Source: PALSA-926 sp964476835 (lineage in GTDB: Bacteria > Pseudomonadota > Alphaproteobacteria > Micavibrionales > UBA2020). Taken from it: 64,000 nt of DNA. Under the pieces are notes generated by a model that did not search any database, had not been told where the DNA came from, and saw nothing but the letters and a program-made list of their open reading frames with translations. Positions within the stretch are counted from its first letter, which is position 1, and each line of letters begins with the position of its first letter. Shown piece after piece: positions 16,489-25,405 of this stretch. The stretch lies in the NCBI GenBank assembly GCA_964476835.1, contig CAYZCE010000002.1:111610-175609 (forward strand), in the 5' to 3' direction. The position numbers were made by a program, and so were the translations under genes.

Positions 16489-17075
16489 CCGCCCAGCCCG
16501 CATCGCCGAAACCGCAGCCGACGCAGGAAGACATCAACACCTTCTGCCTCGCCGCACGCGACAACAAGATCGCCGAGATCGCCAAGGCCATCGCCGCTTT
16601 CGGGGCCGGCATCGTCAACATGCCCGACTATCTCGGCGACACCGCCCTCAGCTGGGCCGTGTGGGGCGCGCATATGCCATTGATGGCCTTGCTGCTCGAC
16701 AACGGCGCCGACATCGACCAGCCCGAGCGCGCCGGCCAGGCGCCGCTGCACTGCGTATCGCAGGCCGTCAAGCTCAGCGATATCGAGCGGGCCCTGGTCG
16801 TCAACCTGTTGCTGGAACGCGGCGCGAGCCTCGACCCCGTCGACCACAACGGACGCACGCCGCTGGCGCTCGCCGAGCATAACAAGTGCAAAGTCGTCGC
16901 CGACCTTCTCCGCGCGCATCAGGAGACGTTGCGCCGCCAAGCGGAAGAGGCTTGCCGGAAAGAGATGGAGCGCGCGCAAAAGGAAGACGCCGAACGGCTG
17001 GCCCGCCTGCAGTCCGTTCGCGATGCCGCGCCGCAAAAATCGCCGTTCAAGAAGAACAAGCCGCCGAAGCCATGA
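16485..17075 (+). CDS. ankyrin-repeat protein 3 of the array
   Basis: 196 aa. Lead PTQEDINTFCLAARDNK, ankyrin repeats including DTALSWAVWGAHMPLMALLL and GRTPLALAEHNKCK, a slightly longer repeat (QAVKLSDIERALVVNLLLE) than its sisters, a Glu/Arg-rich helix (about 150-180) and the tail SPFKKNKPPKP. Coupled by 4-bp overlaps to both neighbours. The 3' end DNA of this gene, running through the next ATG, is nearly identical to the end of gene 1. Confidence 0.88.
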   Translation: MTAQPASPKPQPTQEDINTFCLAARDNKIAEIAKAIAAFGAGIVNMPDYLGDTALSWAVWGAHMPLMALLLDNGADIDQPERAGQAPLHCVSQAVKLSDIERALVVNLLLERGASLDPVDHNGRTPLALAEHNKCKVVADLLRAHQETLRRQAEEACRKEMERAQKEDAERLARLQSVRDAAPQKSPFKKNKPPKP

Positions 17076-17623
17076 GCATCCCGCAGCCCGTCACGTCCAA
17101 GCAGCCGACGCAGGAAGACATCGACTTTTTCTGCGAAGCAGCGTTCTACGGCGAATGCGCGAAGATGGCGGAGCTGCTTGCCGAATTCGGCGGCGCGATC
17201 GTGAATGCGCGCGACAAGACCGGCGACACCGCGTTCAGCTGGGCCGTCTGGCTCGGCTTTGAAGACATGTTCGACCTGCTGCTCCGAAACGGCGCCGATA
17301 TCGACCTTGCCGAAAGCACGGGGCGCACGCCGCTGCATTGCGCGATACAGTCCAACTATCCCCACCTCGTCCGCCGCCTGCTGGATCTCGGCGCGGATGC
17401 CGGCACCCCGGACGCTGACGGACTGACGCCCCTGCAAGTCGCCGAGAAGTTCAAGCGCAAGGACATCGTCGCCATCCTCGGCGCGCACGCAGCCGGGCAA
17501 CAGCGCCTGAAGGAAGAAGCCGTGCATCGGGAAGAAACCGCGCGGCAGAACCGCCTCGAATCCCTGCAACAAGCCGCGCCGCGCGCCGCGCCCTTCAAGA
17601 AGAACAAGCAGCCCCGCCCATGA
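17072..17623 (+). CDS. ankyrin-repeat protein 4 of the array
   Basis: 183 aa, starting at the ATG overlapping the stop of gene 3; the frame stays open further upstream but without support. PTQEDIDFFCEAAFYGE lead, repeats with GRTPLHCAIQSNYPHLVRR and GLTPLQVAEKFKRKDI, charged helix, tail APFKKNKQPRP. Most similar in repeats 3-4 to gene 1 (TPLQVAE-FKR in both), hinting that 1 and 4 are the closest pair or that conversion occurred. ATGA overlap with the GNAT gene. Confidence 0.88.
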   Translation: MSIPQPVTSKQPTQEDIDFFCEAAFYGECAKMAELLAEFGGAIVNARDKTGDTAFSWAVWLGFEDMFDLLLRNGADIDLAESTGRTPLHCAIQSNYPHLVRRLLDLGADAGTPDADGLTPLQVAEKFKRKDIVAILGAHAAGQQRLKEEAVHREETARQNRLESLQQAAPRAAPFKKNKQPRP

Positions 17624-18129
17624 GCACCATCCGCCGCGCCACGATTGCCGACCTCGACGCGCTCCATGCCATCGCGCGCGACATGCGCGCGCACCACGAG
17701 CCGGGGTATTTCGAGCGCTGCCTCGCCGAAATAGCCAGCGGCAAGCGCGACGTGCTGATGATGATCGGCGATGACGGAAGCGCCGCGGGCTACGTACAGA
17801 TGATCTGGCAGCCACTCTACGCGCCGTTCCGCCGCCTCGGCATCCCCGAGATACAGGACCTCAACGTCGTGCCCGCCGCGCGGCGGCAAGGCTTCGGCGC
17901 GCAGCTGGTCGCGGCATGCGAACGTATGGCGCAAGAACGCGGACACACATCCGTAGGCATCGGCGTCGGCCTGCACGCCGCTTTCGGCGCGGCGCAGCGC
18001 CTTTACGTGCGCGCGGGCTACATACCCGACGGCGCAGGCGTCGCCTACGACGACGACGGCGTCACCGCGCACGACGTGCGACCGATCGACGACCTGCTCA
18101 CGCTCAAGCTTGTCAAGGACCTCGCTTAA
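17620..18129 (+). CDS. GNAT-family acetyltransferase at the end of the ankyrin operon
   Basis: 169 aa. Acetyl-CoA-binding motif A in LNVVPAARRQGFGAQLV (R-x-x-G-x-G), followed by GIGVGLHAAFGAAQRLYVRAGY, the usual motif B. Translationally coupled (4-bp overlap) to the last ankyrin gene, so it belongs to the Na/Pi–ankyrin operon. A possible role is acetylating an ankyrin partner or a small molecule; this is only contextual. Typical length for a single-domain GNAT. Confidence 0.87.
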   Translation: MSTIRRATIADLDALHAIARDMRAHHEPGYFERCLAEIASGKRDVLMMIGDDGSAAGYVQMIWQPLYAPFRRLGIPEIQDLNVVPAARRQGFGAQLVAACERMAQERGHTSVGIGVGLHAAFGAAQRLYVRAGYIPDGAGVAYDDDGVTAHDVRPIDDLLTLKLVKDLA

Positions 18130-18201
18130 GCGATATTTAACGTCTCCTGTATGACGCTGGAAGAGTCCGGCGGGAACGATATACACAAAGGGAGTGACTG
18201 C

Positions 18202-18429
18202 ATGAAGAGAACCGTACTATTTCCGCGCCGCCTGTGCGAAACGCTGTCGGGGAACCTCGCCTATACCGTCGGCCGCCTTGCCTTCCGTCCCGGCCGACCG
18301 ATGCTGGTCGAGCATGTCGGCGGCATCTATCTCGAACACGACCTGATGGGATCGGTCATCACGCCCGGCTACAGCGATGAATACGCGATCGTCCACGTCG
18401 GCATCGAAGATACCAACGGCTTAAGATAG
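18202..18429 (+). CDS. 75-aa protein of unknown function
   Basis: Start MKRTVLFPRR chosen because AAAGGGAG precedes it at 8-9 nt; the frame extends upstream to 18151 without a ribosome site. The product has a basic N-terminus, no signal peptide, and alternating hydrophobic strands (RPMLVEHVGGIYLEHDL, DEYAIVHVGIED) suggesting a small beta-rich fold. It sits between the ankyrin operon and aat. I recognise no family. Confidence 0.5.
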   Translation: MKRTVLFPRRLCETLSGNLAYTVGRLAFRPGRPMLVEHVGGIYLEHDLMGSVITPGYSDEYAIVHVGIEDTNGLR

Positions 18430-18463
18430 ATGTCCCGCGCGAGAGGGCTTCGGAAGGCATGAC

Positions 18464-19168
18464 ATGAGATTGACGCCGGACATCATCCTCGAGGCCTATC
18501 GCGCGGGCCTGTTCCCGATGGCGGCGGCGCGACACGGCGCGGAGCTCCGCTGGTACGACCCCGATCCGCGCGGCGTGCTGCCCATCGGGGGCATGCATGT
18601 GCCGCGTCGGCTGCAGCAGACGATCCGCCGTAAACCCTACACCATCACGTTCGACCGCGACTTCGCCGGCGTCATCCGCGGTTGCGCCGAGACGCGCGAC
18701 GACACTTGGATCAACGACGAGATCATCGCGCTTTATACAGCCTTGCACGCCCAAGGCCACGCCCATAGCGTCGAGGCATGGCGCGGCGGTGAACTGGTCG
18801 GCGGCGTCTACGGCATCGCGATCGGTTCGGCGTTTTTCGGGGAGAGCATGTTCTCGATCGCGACGGACGCGAGCAAGATCGCCCTCGTCTACCTTGTGGC
18901 CAAATTATGGCGGCGCAGCTTCACCTTGTTCGACACGCAGTTCATCAACCCGCATCTGCTGCAGTTCGGCGCGCACGAAATTGCGCGCAGCGATTATCAC
19001 CGACGCCTGACGGCGGCGGTTCAGTCTTCGGGGTTGTCGAGCGTGGGCTGGGGCTTGTCGTCGTCCGCGCCGGCATCGTCGGGCGCGGCGGCGGGCGTCT
19101 TCTCGGTCGAGAATTCCTGCGACGGCGAGGTCGCACTGTTCTTGCAGTCGATCACCCACACATCATAG
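18464..19168 (+). CDS. aat: leucyl/phenylalanyl-tRNA–protein transferase
   Basis: 234 aa. Transfers Leu or Phe from tRNA to N-terminal Lys/Arg of substrate proteins for ClpS/ClpAP degradation (N-degron pathway). Signatures: LEAYRAGLFPM, WYDPDPRGVLP, TRDDTWINDEII, HSVEAWRGGELVGGVYGIAIG, FFGESMFS and FDTQFINPHLLQFGA. Normal homology ends near residue 187; the last about 47 residues (SSGLSSVGWGL onward) are antisense to the DUF2155 gene and look like readthrough after a lost stop. GGAAGG is 6 nt before the ATG. Confidence 0.93.
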   Translation: MRLTPDIILEAYRAGLFPMAAARHGAELRWYDPDPRGVLPIGGMHVPRRLQQTIRRKPYTITFDRDFAGVIRGCAETRDDTWINDEIIALYTALHAQGHAHSVEAWRGGELVGGVYGIAIGSAFFGESMFSIATDASKIALVYLVAKLWRRSFTLFDTQFINPHLLQFGAHEIARSDYHRRLTAAVQSSGLSSVGWGLSSSAPASSGAAAGVFSVENSCDGEVALFLQSITHTS

Positions 19169-19509
19169 ATCGGGTGGTCCATCGCCGACATCGCGGGGTT
19201 GGAAGCGAACATCCAGCCGCTAAACACCCAGCGCGATTCCGTATCCTGCGACTTGCGTTCCCAGATTTGCAGGAAGGCGGCGCTTTCCGGCTTCTCGGTC
19301 GCGGCGGCCTTGCGGCAGGCGCGCGCCTTGATATAGAGGCTGTCGCCGAACTTCACCGTCTTGTCGACCGGCACTTCGAAGGTGCCGGTGCGCGCCGAGA
19401 CCTTGTCGATGGTGCGCAAGACGACGACGCCCATGTCATTCATCTGCGCCGCGCGCGCCGGCAACGCCAGCACCAGCAGCATCAGGGAGAGAAGGGCGAA
19501 ACGCGTCAT
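19021..19509 (-). CDS. DUF2155 domain protein, secreted
   Basis: 162 aa. Sec signal peptide (about 1-19, LALPARA) and a DUF2155 core with VVVLRTIDKVSARTGTFEVPV, ACRKAAATEKPESAAFLQIW and FSGWMFASNPAMSAMDHPIYDVWVIDC. This domain is typical of Alphaproteobacteria and is usually encoded beside aat and NDUFA12, as here; function unknown. Its Asp/Pro-rich C-terminus (after TATCC-like VWVIDCK) is encoded by the DNA that overlaps aat. Begins just after the mlaD stop, so the two are co-transcribed. Confidence 0.88.
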   Translation of the reverse strand: MTRFALLSLMLLVLALPARAAQMNDMGVVVLRTIDKVSARTGTFEVPVDKTVKFGDSLYIKARACRKAAATEKPESAAFLQIWERKSQDTESRWVFSGWMFASNPAMSAMDHPIYDVWVIDCKNSATSPSQEFSTEKTPAAAPDDAGADDDKPQPTLDNPED

Positions 19510-19510
19510 C

Positions 19511-19993
19511 TTACGATTTCTTGCCGGCCGGCTTCTTGCCGTCATCCTTGTCCTTGGTCAGGCTGAAGATGACTTGACCGAGCAGCTGCTCAAGGCCGGG
19601 GGTGGACTGGGTGAACTCGATCTGGTCGCCGGGCGCGAGGAGCTGATCGTCGGAACCCGGCTCGAGCGACATGAACTTGCCGTCGAGGAGCCCTGCGCTC
19701 GCGATCACCGCGGCGGTGTCCTTCGGCAGCTTGACGCCGTCGTTGATGTTCATGCGCACGATGGCGCGGTAATTGTTGGGGTCGAGCTTGAAGTCGACGA
19801 CCTGGCCGACCTTGACGCCGCTGACGCGCACCGGCGCGCCGGCATCGAGGCCGTCGATCTTGCTGAAAGCCGCCGAGATGACGTAACCCGATGTCGGGTG
19901 GATGTCGGTCGTGCGGTAGAAGAACAGCAGGAAGCCTGCCGCCACGAGCAGCACCACGGCGCCAAGGATGGTTTCAACGAGATTCTTCTGCAT
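19511..19993 (-). CDS. mlaD: MlaD-type lipid-transport periplasmic protein
   Basis: 160 aa. One N-terminal membrane anchor (about 7-26) and an MCE domain (about 38-117) including GLDAGAPVRVSGVKVGQVVDF and SAGLLDGKFMSLEPG. MlaD hexamers carry phospholipids between membranes together with MlaE/MlaF, which are not in this window. C-terminus Lys-rich. The gene lies between NDUFA12 and DUF2155, a conserved alphaproteobacterial arrangement. Confidence 0.92.
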   Translation of the reverse strand: MQKNLVETILGAVVLLVAAGFLLFFYRTTDIHPTSGYVISAAFSKIDGLDAGAPVRVSGVKVGQVVDFKLDPNNYRAIVRMNINDGVKLPKDTAAVIASAGLLDGKFMSLEPGSDDQLLAPGDQIEFTQSTPGLEQLLGQVIFSLTKDKDDGKKPAGKKS

Positions 19994-20011
19994 AGGAGTA
20001 CCCTTCTGGTG

Positions 20012-20395
20012 TTATTTCGGCGGCTGCCACGCGACGTAGTCGCCGGTCGCGGCGGCGCGCAGCTTGCCCTTGAGCGACGGCGGCGCATAAGCCGCGTCGG
20101 TGCCGGTCAGGTTGTTCTGGTGCGGCTTGATCCAAGCCTTGCGGTTCGAATTGACCTCGGCGGGAACATCGTCGGTCTGGCGGTGCAGCCAGCCGTGCCA
20201 CTCGGCCGGCACCTGCCCGCCCTCGGTCTTGTTGGCGTACATCACCCAGCGGCGCTCATGCGTCGTGCCCTTGCGCGGCTTGCCGCGATAGTACTTGTTG
20301 CCGGCCGCGTCCGCGCCCACATAGCTGCCCTTGAGCGCCGTGTGCAGCAGCATCTGGACGGTCGAAAGCGTTCCGAATATGGAAAGTTTAGTCAT
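20012..20395 (-). CDS. NADH:ubiquinone oxidoreductase subunit NDUFA12
   Basis: 127 aa. The B17.2/NDUFA12 accessory subunit of complex I, shared by Alphaproteobacteria and mitochondria. Visible family pattern: GSYVGADAAGNKYYRGK, HERRWVMYANKTEGGQVPAEWHGWLHRQTDDVP and a C-terminal TGDYVAWQPPK. Full length. Located apart from any nuo operon, which is usual for this gene. Heads the minus-strand NDUFA12–mlaD–DUF2155 unit. Confidence 0.95.
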   Translation of the reverse strand: MTKLSIFGTLSTVQMLLHTALKGSYVGADAAGNKYYRGKPRKGTTHERRWVMYANKTEGGQVPAEWHGWLHRQTDDVPAEVNSNRKAWIKPHQNNLTGTDAAYAPPSLKGKLRAAATGDYVAWQPPK

Positions 20396-20488
20396 GAGAA
20401 CCTTTTAGAATCTGGTCACCCAAATATGCGCGCCTGCCTGAAAAGCGCAACGGTTTTTTGGCTGAATCTGGGATAAATATGGCAAAAA

Positions 20489-21460
<972 letters not shown>

Positions 21461-21503
21461 AGTGTTTCACTTTGCGGGACGGTGGCGTTATACTTGGCCT
21501 ATC

Positions 21504-21968
21504 ATGCCTGCTTCCACCGAACATTACGATATCAAAATCCTCAAAGACGGCACGTGGCTATACCAAGGCACGCCGATCGGGCGACATAATCTCGTCAAGC
21601 TTTTCGCCAGCGTGCTGCGGCGCGAAGCGGACGGGCGCTTCTGGCTGGTCACACCGTACGAACGCGGCACCATCGAGGTCGAGGATGCGCCGTTTGCCGC
21701 TGTCGAGCTGAAGGCGGAGGATGGCGCGCTGTCGTTCCGCACCAATATCGACGACTGGGTGACGGCGGGCAACGAACATCCGCTGCGCGTCGAATTCTCC
21801 GACAGCGGCGAACCTTCGCCCTATATCCTCGTGCGCGATGGGCTGGAAGCACGGCTGACGCGTGCGGTCTACTACGAACTCGTCAAGCTTGCCGTCCCGG
21901 ATGCCCATCAGCAGAATGTCTTCGGCGTCTGGAGCCGCGACACGTTTTTCGCAGTAGGCCGCGCATGA
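21504..21968 (+). CDS. DUF1285 family protein
   Basis: 154 aa. Starts MPASTEHYDIKILKDGTWLYQG; contains the DUF1285 pattern GRFWLVTPYERGTIEVEDAPF and GLEARLTRAVYYELVKLAV. The function is unknown. ATGA overlap with the NUDIX gene, which itself overlaps the CCA-adding gene, so the three are one translationally coupled operon; this trio is recurrent in Alphaproteobacteria. No signal peptide. Upstream frame to 21462 crosses the divergent promoter region and is not used. Confidence 0.85.
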   Translation: MPASTEHYDIKILKDGTWLYQGTPIGRHNLVKLFASVLRREADGRFWLVTPYERGTIEVEDAPFAAVELKAEDGALSFRTNIDDWVTAGNEHPLRVEFSDSGEPSPYILVRDGLEARLTRAVYYELVKLAVPDAHQQNVFGVWSRDTFFAVGRA

Positions 21969-22561
21969 CGCTGGAAGCCGACATCCGCCGCAAGCTGGCC
22001 GCCTACGCGCCGCAGGAACGCGGCGACCATGCGCTCAATCCCGACCTGCTGCGCGACGGGCCCTACCGCCGCGCCGCCGTGCTGGTGCCGTTGGTGCGCC
22101 GCGCCGAGGGACTCACCGTCCTCTTCACCCAGCGCACCGCACACTTGAAATCGCACGGGGGACAAGTCAGCTTCCCCGGCGGCGGCGCCGACGGCGACGA
22201 AACACCCATGGCCACCGCACTGCGCGAGGCAGAGGAAGAGATCGGGTTATTGCCGCGCAACGTCACAGTGCTCGGCGCGCTCGACCGCTACCTCACGCGC
22301 AGCAGCTATGCGGTGACACCGGTCGTCGGCCTTGTCGATGCGCCGGAAAAATGGAATCCGCACAGCTTCGAGGTCGAGACGGTTTTTGAAGTGCCTCTCG
22401 CCGATATCCTCAAGCCCGGCGCGCTCAAGCCGGAAAATGCGGAGTTGGAAGGCAAGACGCGCCGCTTCTATGTGCTCAACTGGCACAACTGGCGCATCTG
22501 GGGCGCAACGGCAGGCATGCTGCACAACCTTGTGGAAGTGATTACCGATGAGCAGCTTTAA
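21965..22561 (+). CDS. NUDIX hydrolase, CoA pyrophosphatase type
   Basis: 198 aa. A complete NUDIX box is visible in GADGDETPMATALREAEEEIGL (G-x5-E-x7-REUxEExGU), preceded by SHGGQVSFPGG, the UPF0035 motif marking CoA diphosphatases (NudL/YeaB type). Such enzymes cleave CoA and its derivatives to phosphopantetheine and ADP. Full length. Overlaps the neighbouring genes by 4 bp and 14 bp. Confidence 0.9.
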   Translation: MTLEADIRRKLAAYAPQERGDHALNPDLLRDGPYRRAAVLVPLVRRAEGLTVLFTQRTAHLKSHGGQVSFPGGGADGDETPMATALREAEEEIGLLPRNVTVLGALDRYLTRSSYAVTPVVGLVDAPEKWNPHSFEVETVFEVPLADILKPGALKPENAELEGKTRRFYVLNWHNWRIWGATAGMLHNLVEVITDEQL

Positions 22562-23741
22562 TGGCAAGATCAGCCTGCAGGCATGGATGGTGACGCCCGA
22601 AACGCGCAAGGTCATGGACGCGCTCGGCAATGCGCGTTTTGTCGGCGGCTGCGTGCGCGACGCGTTGGCCAACCGCCGCGTGGTGGACATCGACATCGCC
22701 ACGCCGCTGACGCCGCAGGACGTCATCGCGCGCCTGACCGCGCATCAGATCAAGTACGCCGAGACCGGCATCAAGCACGGCACCGTCACCGCCATCGTCG
22801 ACGGACATCCGTTCGAGATCACCACGCTGCGCCGCGACGTCGAAACCTTCGGCCGCCACGCCGAAGTCGCCTTCACCGACAGCTGGGAAGAAGACGCCAG
22901 CCGCCGGGACTTCACCGTCAACGCGATGTCGTGCACGATCGACGGCAACGTCTTCGACCCCTTCGGCGGCATCGAGGACCTGCGCCAGGGCCGCATCCGC
23001 TTCGTCGGCGACGCTGGCACGCGCATCGCGGAAGACGTATTGCGCATTTTGCGTTTCTTCCGCTTCACCGCCTATTTCGGGCGCGGGGAGCCGGATGCCG
23101 AAGCCCTCGCCGCCTGCACGCAGGCGGCCGCAAAGATCACCACCCTCTCGCATGAACGGCTGCGGAAGGAAACGCTCAAGCTGCTTGATTCCGATAACAG
23201 TGCCGGCGTATGGGCGCTGATGATAAAATCCGGCGTGGCTGCGCAATACCTGCCGCACGCAACGGATGTTTCCGCATTGGAAAAACTGGTCGCGCTCGAG
23301 ATCGCGCATCACAGTCACGGCCCCGACACCGCACTGCGCCGCCTCGCCGCCCTTGGCGGCGCAGGCGCGACGGACTCTTTGCGCCTCTCCAACGCCGAAG
23401 CCGCGCGGCTTGCGACGATGACCGCGGCAGCGCCGGCGCTGGCAAGCGAAAAAGACATCCGCCGCGCCGTCTACCGCCTCGGCAACGACATGACGCGCAG
23501 CCTGATGCTGCTGCACGCCGCACGGCATGGCACGGAATCAAATTTCTCGCATCTCTTCGAAATCGCCTCGTCCTTCCGCAGCCCCCGCTTCCCGCTGCAA
23601 GGCCAAGACGTGCTCGCCCGCGGCCACGCCCCCGGCCCGGACGTCGGCCGCCTGCTGCACGCCGTCGAAGAGTGGTGGATCGCGCAAGACTTCGCGCCCA
23701 CCCGCGTCGAATGCCTCGACAAGCTCGGCGGCCTTAAATAA
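22548..23741 (+). CDS. CCA tRNA nucleotidyltransferase / poly(A) polymerase family
   Basis: 397 aa, class II nucleotidyltransferase. Signature RFVGGCVRDALANRRVVDIDIAT (flexible GG loop and the catalytic DxD), TVTAIVDGHPFEITTLRRD, RRDFTVNAMS and the RNA-binding GRIRFVGDAGTRIAEDVLRILRFFRF. It adds or repairs the tRNA 3' CCA end; a poly(A) polymerase role cannot be excluded. Both tRNA genes in this window encode CCA. Overlaps thpR (convergent) by 8 bp. Confidence 0.9.
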   Translation: MSSFNGKISLQAWMVTPETRKVMDALGNARFVGGCVRDALANRRVVDIDIATPLTPQDVIARLTAHQIKYAETGIKHGTVTAIVDGHPFEITTLRRDVETFGRHAEVAFTDSWEEDASRRDFTVNAMSCTIDGNVFDPFGGIEDLRQGRIRFVGDAGTRIAEDVLRILRFFRFTAYFGRGEPDAEALAACTQAAAKITTLSHERLRKETLKLLDSDNSAGVWALMIKSGVAAQYLPHATDVSALEKLVALEIAHHSHGPDTALRRLAALGGAGATDSLRLSNAEAARLATMTAAAPALASEKDIRRAVYRLGNDMTRSLMLLHAARHGTESNFSHLFEIASSFRSPRFPLQGQDVLARGHAPGPDVGRLLHAVEEWWIAQDFAPTRVECLDKLGGLK

Positions 23742-24294
23742 GCGGATATTCTTCCAGCACCTCGTACCGCAGCGGCGGGCTGTCGAGGTGGCTACGAAAC
23801 AGCGTGACGTTTTCCACGCGGAACGGCGCGGACGCGAACAGGTTATGCTGCGCGATGAAGACGCCAGCTTCCGCATCTTGTTCTGGCTTCAGTCGCGCCA
23901 GCGTCACATGCGGCGTGAATTTGCGATGCTCGAACGGTAGTCCGTAGGACTCCAATGCGCGGTCGACCTTCGATTTCAATGCATGCAGCGGCGCATTCTC
24001 GGCAACGCCCATCCAGAGGTGATGCAACCCATGCCCGCCGGAGAAATAACCGGCGCCCGTCAACGCAAGGTCGAAAGCCCTCGCGTGCAGGCCTGCCAAG
24101 GCCTCATCAAGGTCGCGCAACTGCCCCGCATCCAGCCCGCCGAGAAACGCGAGCGTAATGTGCAAATCCGCGGGATCGGTGCGCTTCACCGTGTGCGACA
24201 AGCCTTCCTGCATCAGCGCCAACTGCGCGCGCAGCGCAGGCGGCAGCGCCAACCCGACGAAAACCCTGAAATCGCTGCTTTTTCCGGCTGCCAT
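23734..24294 (-). CDS. thpR: RNA 2',3'-cyclic phosphodiesterase
   Basis: 186 aa. 2H phosphoesterase with both catalytic H-x-T-x motifs visible: HITLAFLGGLD near residue 46 and HVTLARLKP near 132. Opens 2',3'-cyclic phosphates, as in LigT/ThpR. Convergent with the CCA-adding gene. GGGGGT stands before the ATG. Full length. Confidence 0.9.
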   Translation of the reverse strand: MAAGKSSDFRVFVGLALPPALRAQLALMQEGLSHTVKRTDPADLHITLAFLGGLDAGQLRDLDEALAGLHARAFDLALTGAGYFSGGHGLHHLWMGVAENAPLHALKSKVDRALESYGLPFEHRKFTPHVTLARLKPEQDAEAGVFIAQHNLFASAPFRVENVTLFRSHLDSPPLRYEVLEEYPLI

Positions 24295-24383
24295 AATGCG
24301 ACCCCCGTTTTTATTACCCTTCGCGCCTCTCTGTTATATAATGGAAGTATAGGTTTCTCACAACACACCGGAAGGAAAACACC

Positions 24384-25100
24384 ATGTCCGATATGTATCA
24401 AAGACCCAACGCCGGCTATGCCGCCTCCCCCGCGGTCGATGCGGGCCTGCAGGCCTACATGCACGGCATTTACAACAACATGACGCTGGGCCTCGCCATC
24501 ACCGGCCTCGTCGCTTTCGGCGTCGCCGCGATCCCGGCCCTGTTCTCCGCCATCTTCGGCACGCCGCTGATGTGGGTCGCGATGCTGGCACCGCTGGCCT
24601 TCCTGTGGTTCGGCTTCACGCCCGCGCGCATCGCCAACATGCCGTCGGACAAGGTGCGCCTGACATTCCTGTTCTTCTCGGCCATCATGGGCGTGTCGAT
24701 GGCGACGATCTTCGTCGTCTTCACCGGCGCGAGCATCGCGCGCGTCTTCTTCATCACCGCCGCTACCTTCGCCGCGACCAGCCTCTACGGCTATACGACG
24801 AAGCGCGACCTCTCCGGCATGGGCAGCTTTCTGTTCATGGGCCTGATGGGCATCGTGATCGCGTCGCTGGTCAACCTGTTCCTCGGCTCGGCGATGGTGC
24901 AGTTCGTGGTATCGGTGCTCGGCGTGCTGGTCTTCACCGGCCTGACCGCCTGGGACACCCAGCGCCTGCGCGACATGTACGCCGTCGGCCAGAGCGAGGC
25001 CAATGCCAAAATGGCCGTGCTCGGCGCCCTGAGCCTCTACCTGAACTTCATCAACCTCTTCCAGATGCTGCTCCAGTTCATGGGCCAGCGCCGGAATTAA
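24384..25100 (+). CDS. Bax inhibitor-1 / YccA family membrane protein
   Basis: 238 aa with seven predicted transmembrane helices. Family features: an N-terminal cytoplasmic tail, LGLAITGLVAFGVAAIPAL, FFITAATFAATSLYGYTTKRDLSGMGSFLFMGL and LTAWDTQRLRDMY. These proteins are pH-dependent calcium-leak channels or modulators of FtsH in known cases. AAGGAAA precedes the ATG and TATAAT (24337-24342) suggests the -10 of its promoter. Followed by a long hairpin and tRNA-Ala. Confidence 0.92.
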   Translation: MSDMYQRPNAGYAASPAVDAGLQAYMHGIYNNMTLGLAITGLVAFGVAAIPALFSAIFGTPLMWVAMLAPLAFLWFGFTPARIANMPSDKVRLTFLFFSAIMGVSMATIFVVFTGASIARVFFITAATFAATSLYGYTTKRDLSGMGSFLFMGLMGIVIASLVNLFLGSAMVQFVVSVLGVLVFTGLTAWDTQRLRDMYAVGQSEANAKMAVLGALSLYLNFINLFQMLLQFMGQRRN

Positions 25101-25136
25101 CCAGGCCTTTCAACCGCTTAAAATAAGCTTGAAAAG

Positions 25137-25176
25137 AGAACGAGAGAGAACTATGTTCTCTCTCGTTCTTATTATT
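25137..25176. terminator. long hairpin between the Bax-inhibitor gene and tRNA-Ala
   Basis: A perfect 15-bp stem (25137-25151 with 25155-25169) closes a 3-nt TAT loop. On the plus strand it is followed by T-ATTATT; on the minus strand by CTTTTC. It may be a weak bidirectional terminator. Its right edge lies 10 nt before the mature tRNA 5' end, which leaves no room for a separate tRNA promoter. Confidence 0.55.
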
Positions 25177-25178
25177 AA

Positions 25179-25254
<76 letters not shown>

Positions 25255-25286
25255 GCCTTCACCATTGTAGAATTTATAAAGTGAGG

Positions 25287-25318
25287 GCCGCCGCGCCGTA
25301 GCTTTAGCGAAGGCGGAC
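25287..25318. repeat. short palindromic dispersed-repeat-like element
   Basis: The minus strand carries GTCCGCCTTCGCTAAAGC followed by TACGGCG, an imperfect inverted repeat (CGCC…GGCG with internal GC…GC). Sequences of this shape recur as small intergenic repeats in many bacterial genomes and give FAKATA-like peptides when translated. Only one copy is seen here. The rest of 25255-25405 shows nothing else. Confidence 0.4.
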
Positions 25319-25405
25319 TGGTCACGTTGCAAGCATGCTTCGGCTTGACAAGCCAGCCCAGACATGTGATCGACGGACTTTCCGCACCACCGACTTTCAA
25401 CTTAC

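Noticed and set aside
25155..25168. GTTC-N6-GTTC resembling a LexA box
   Set aside because: The spacer is 6, not 7, and the sequence is one arm of the hairpin before tRNA-Ala.
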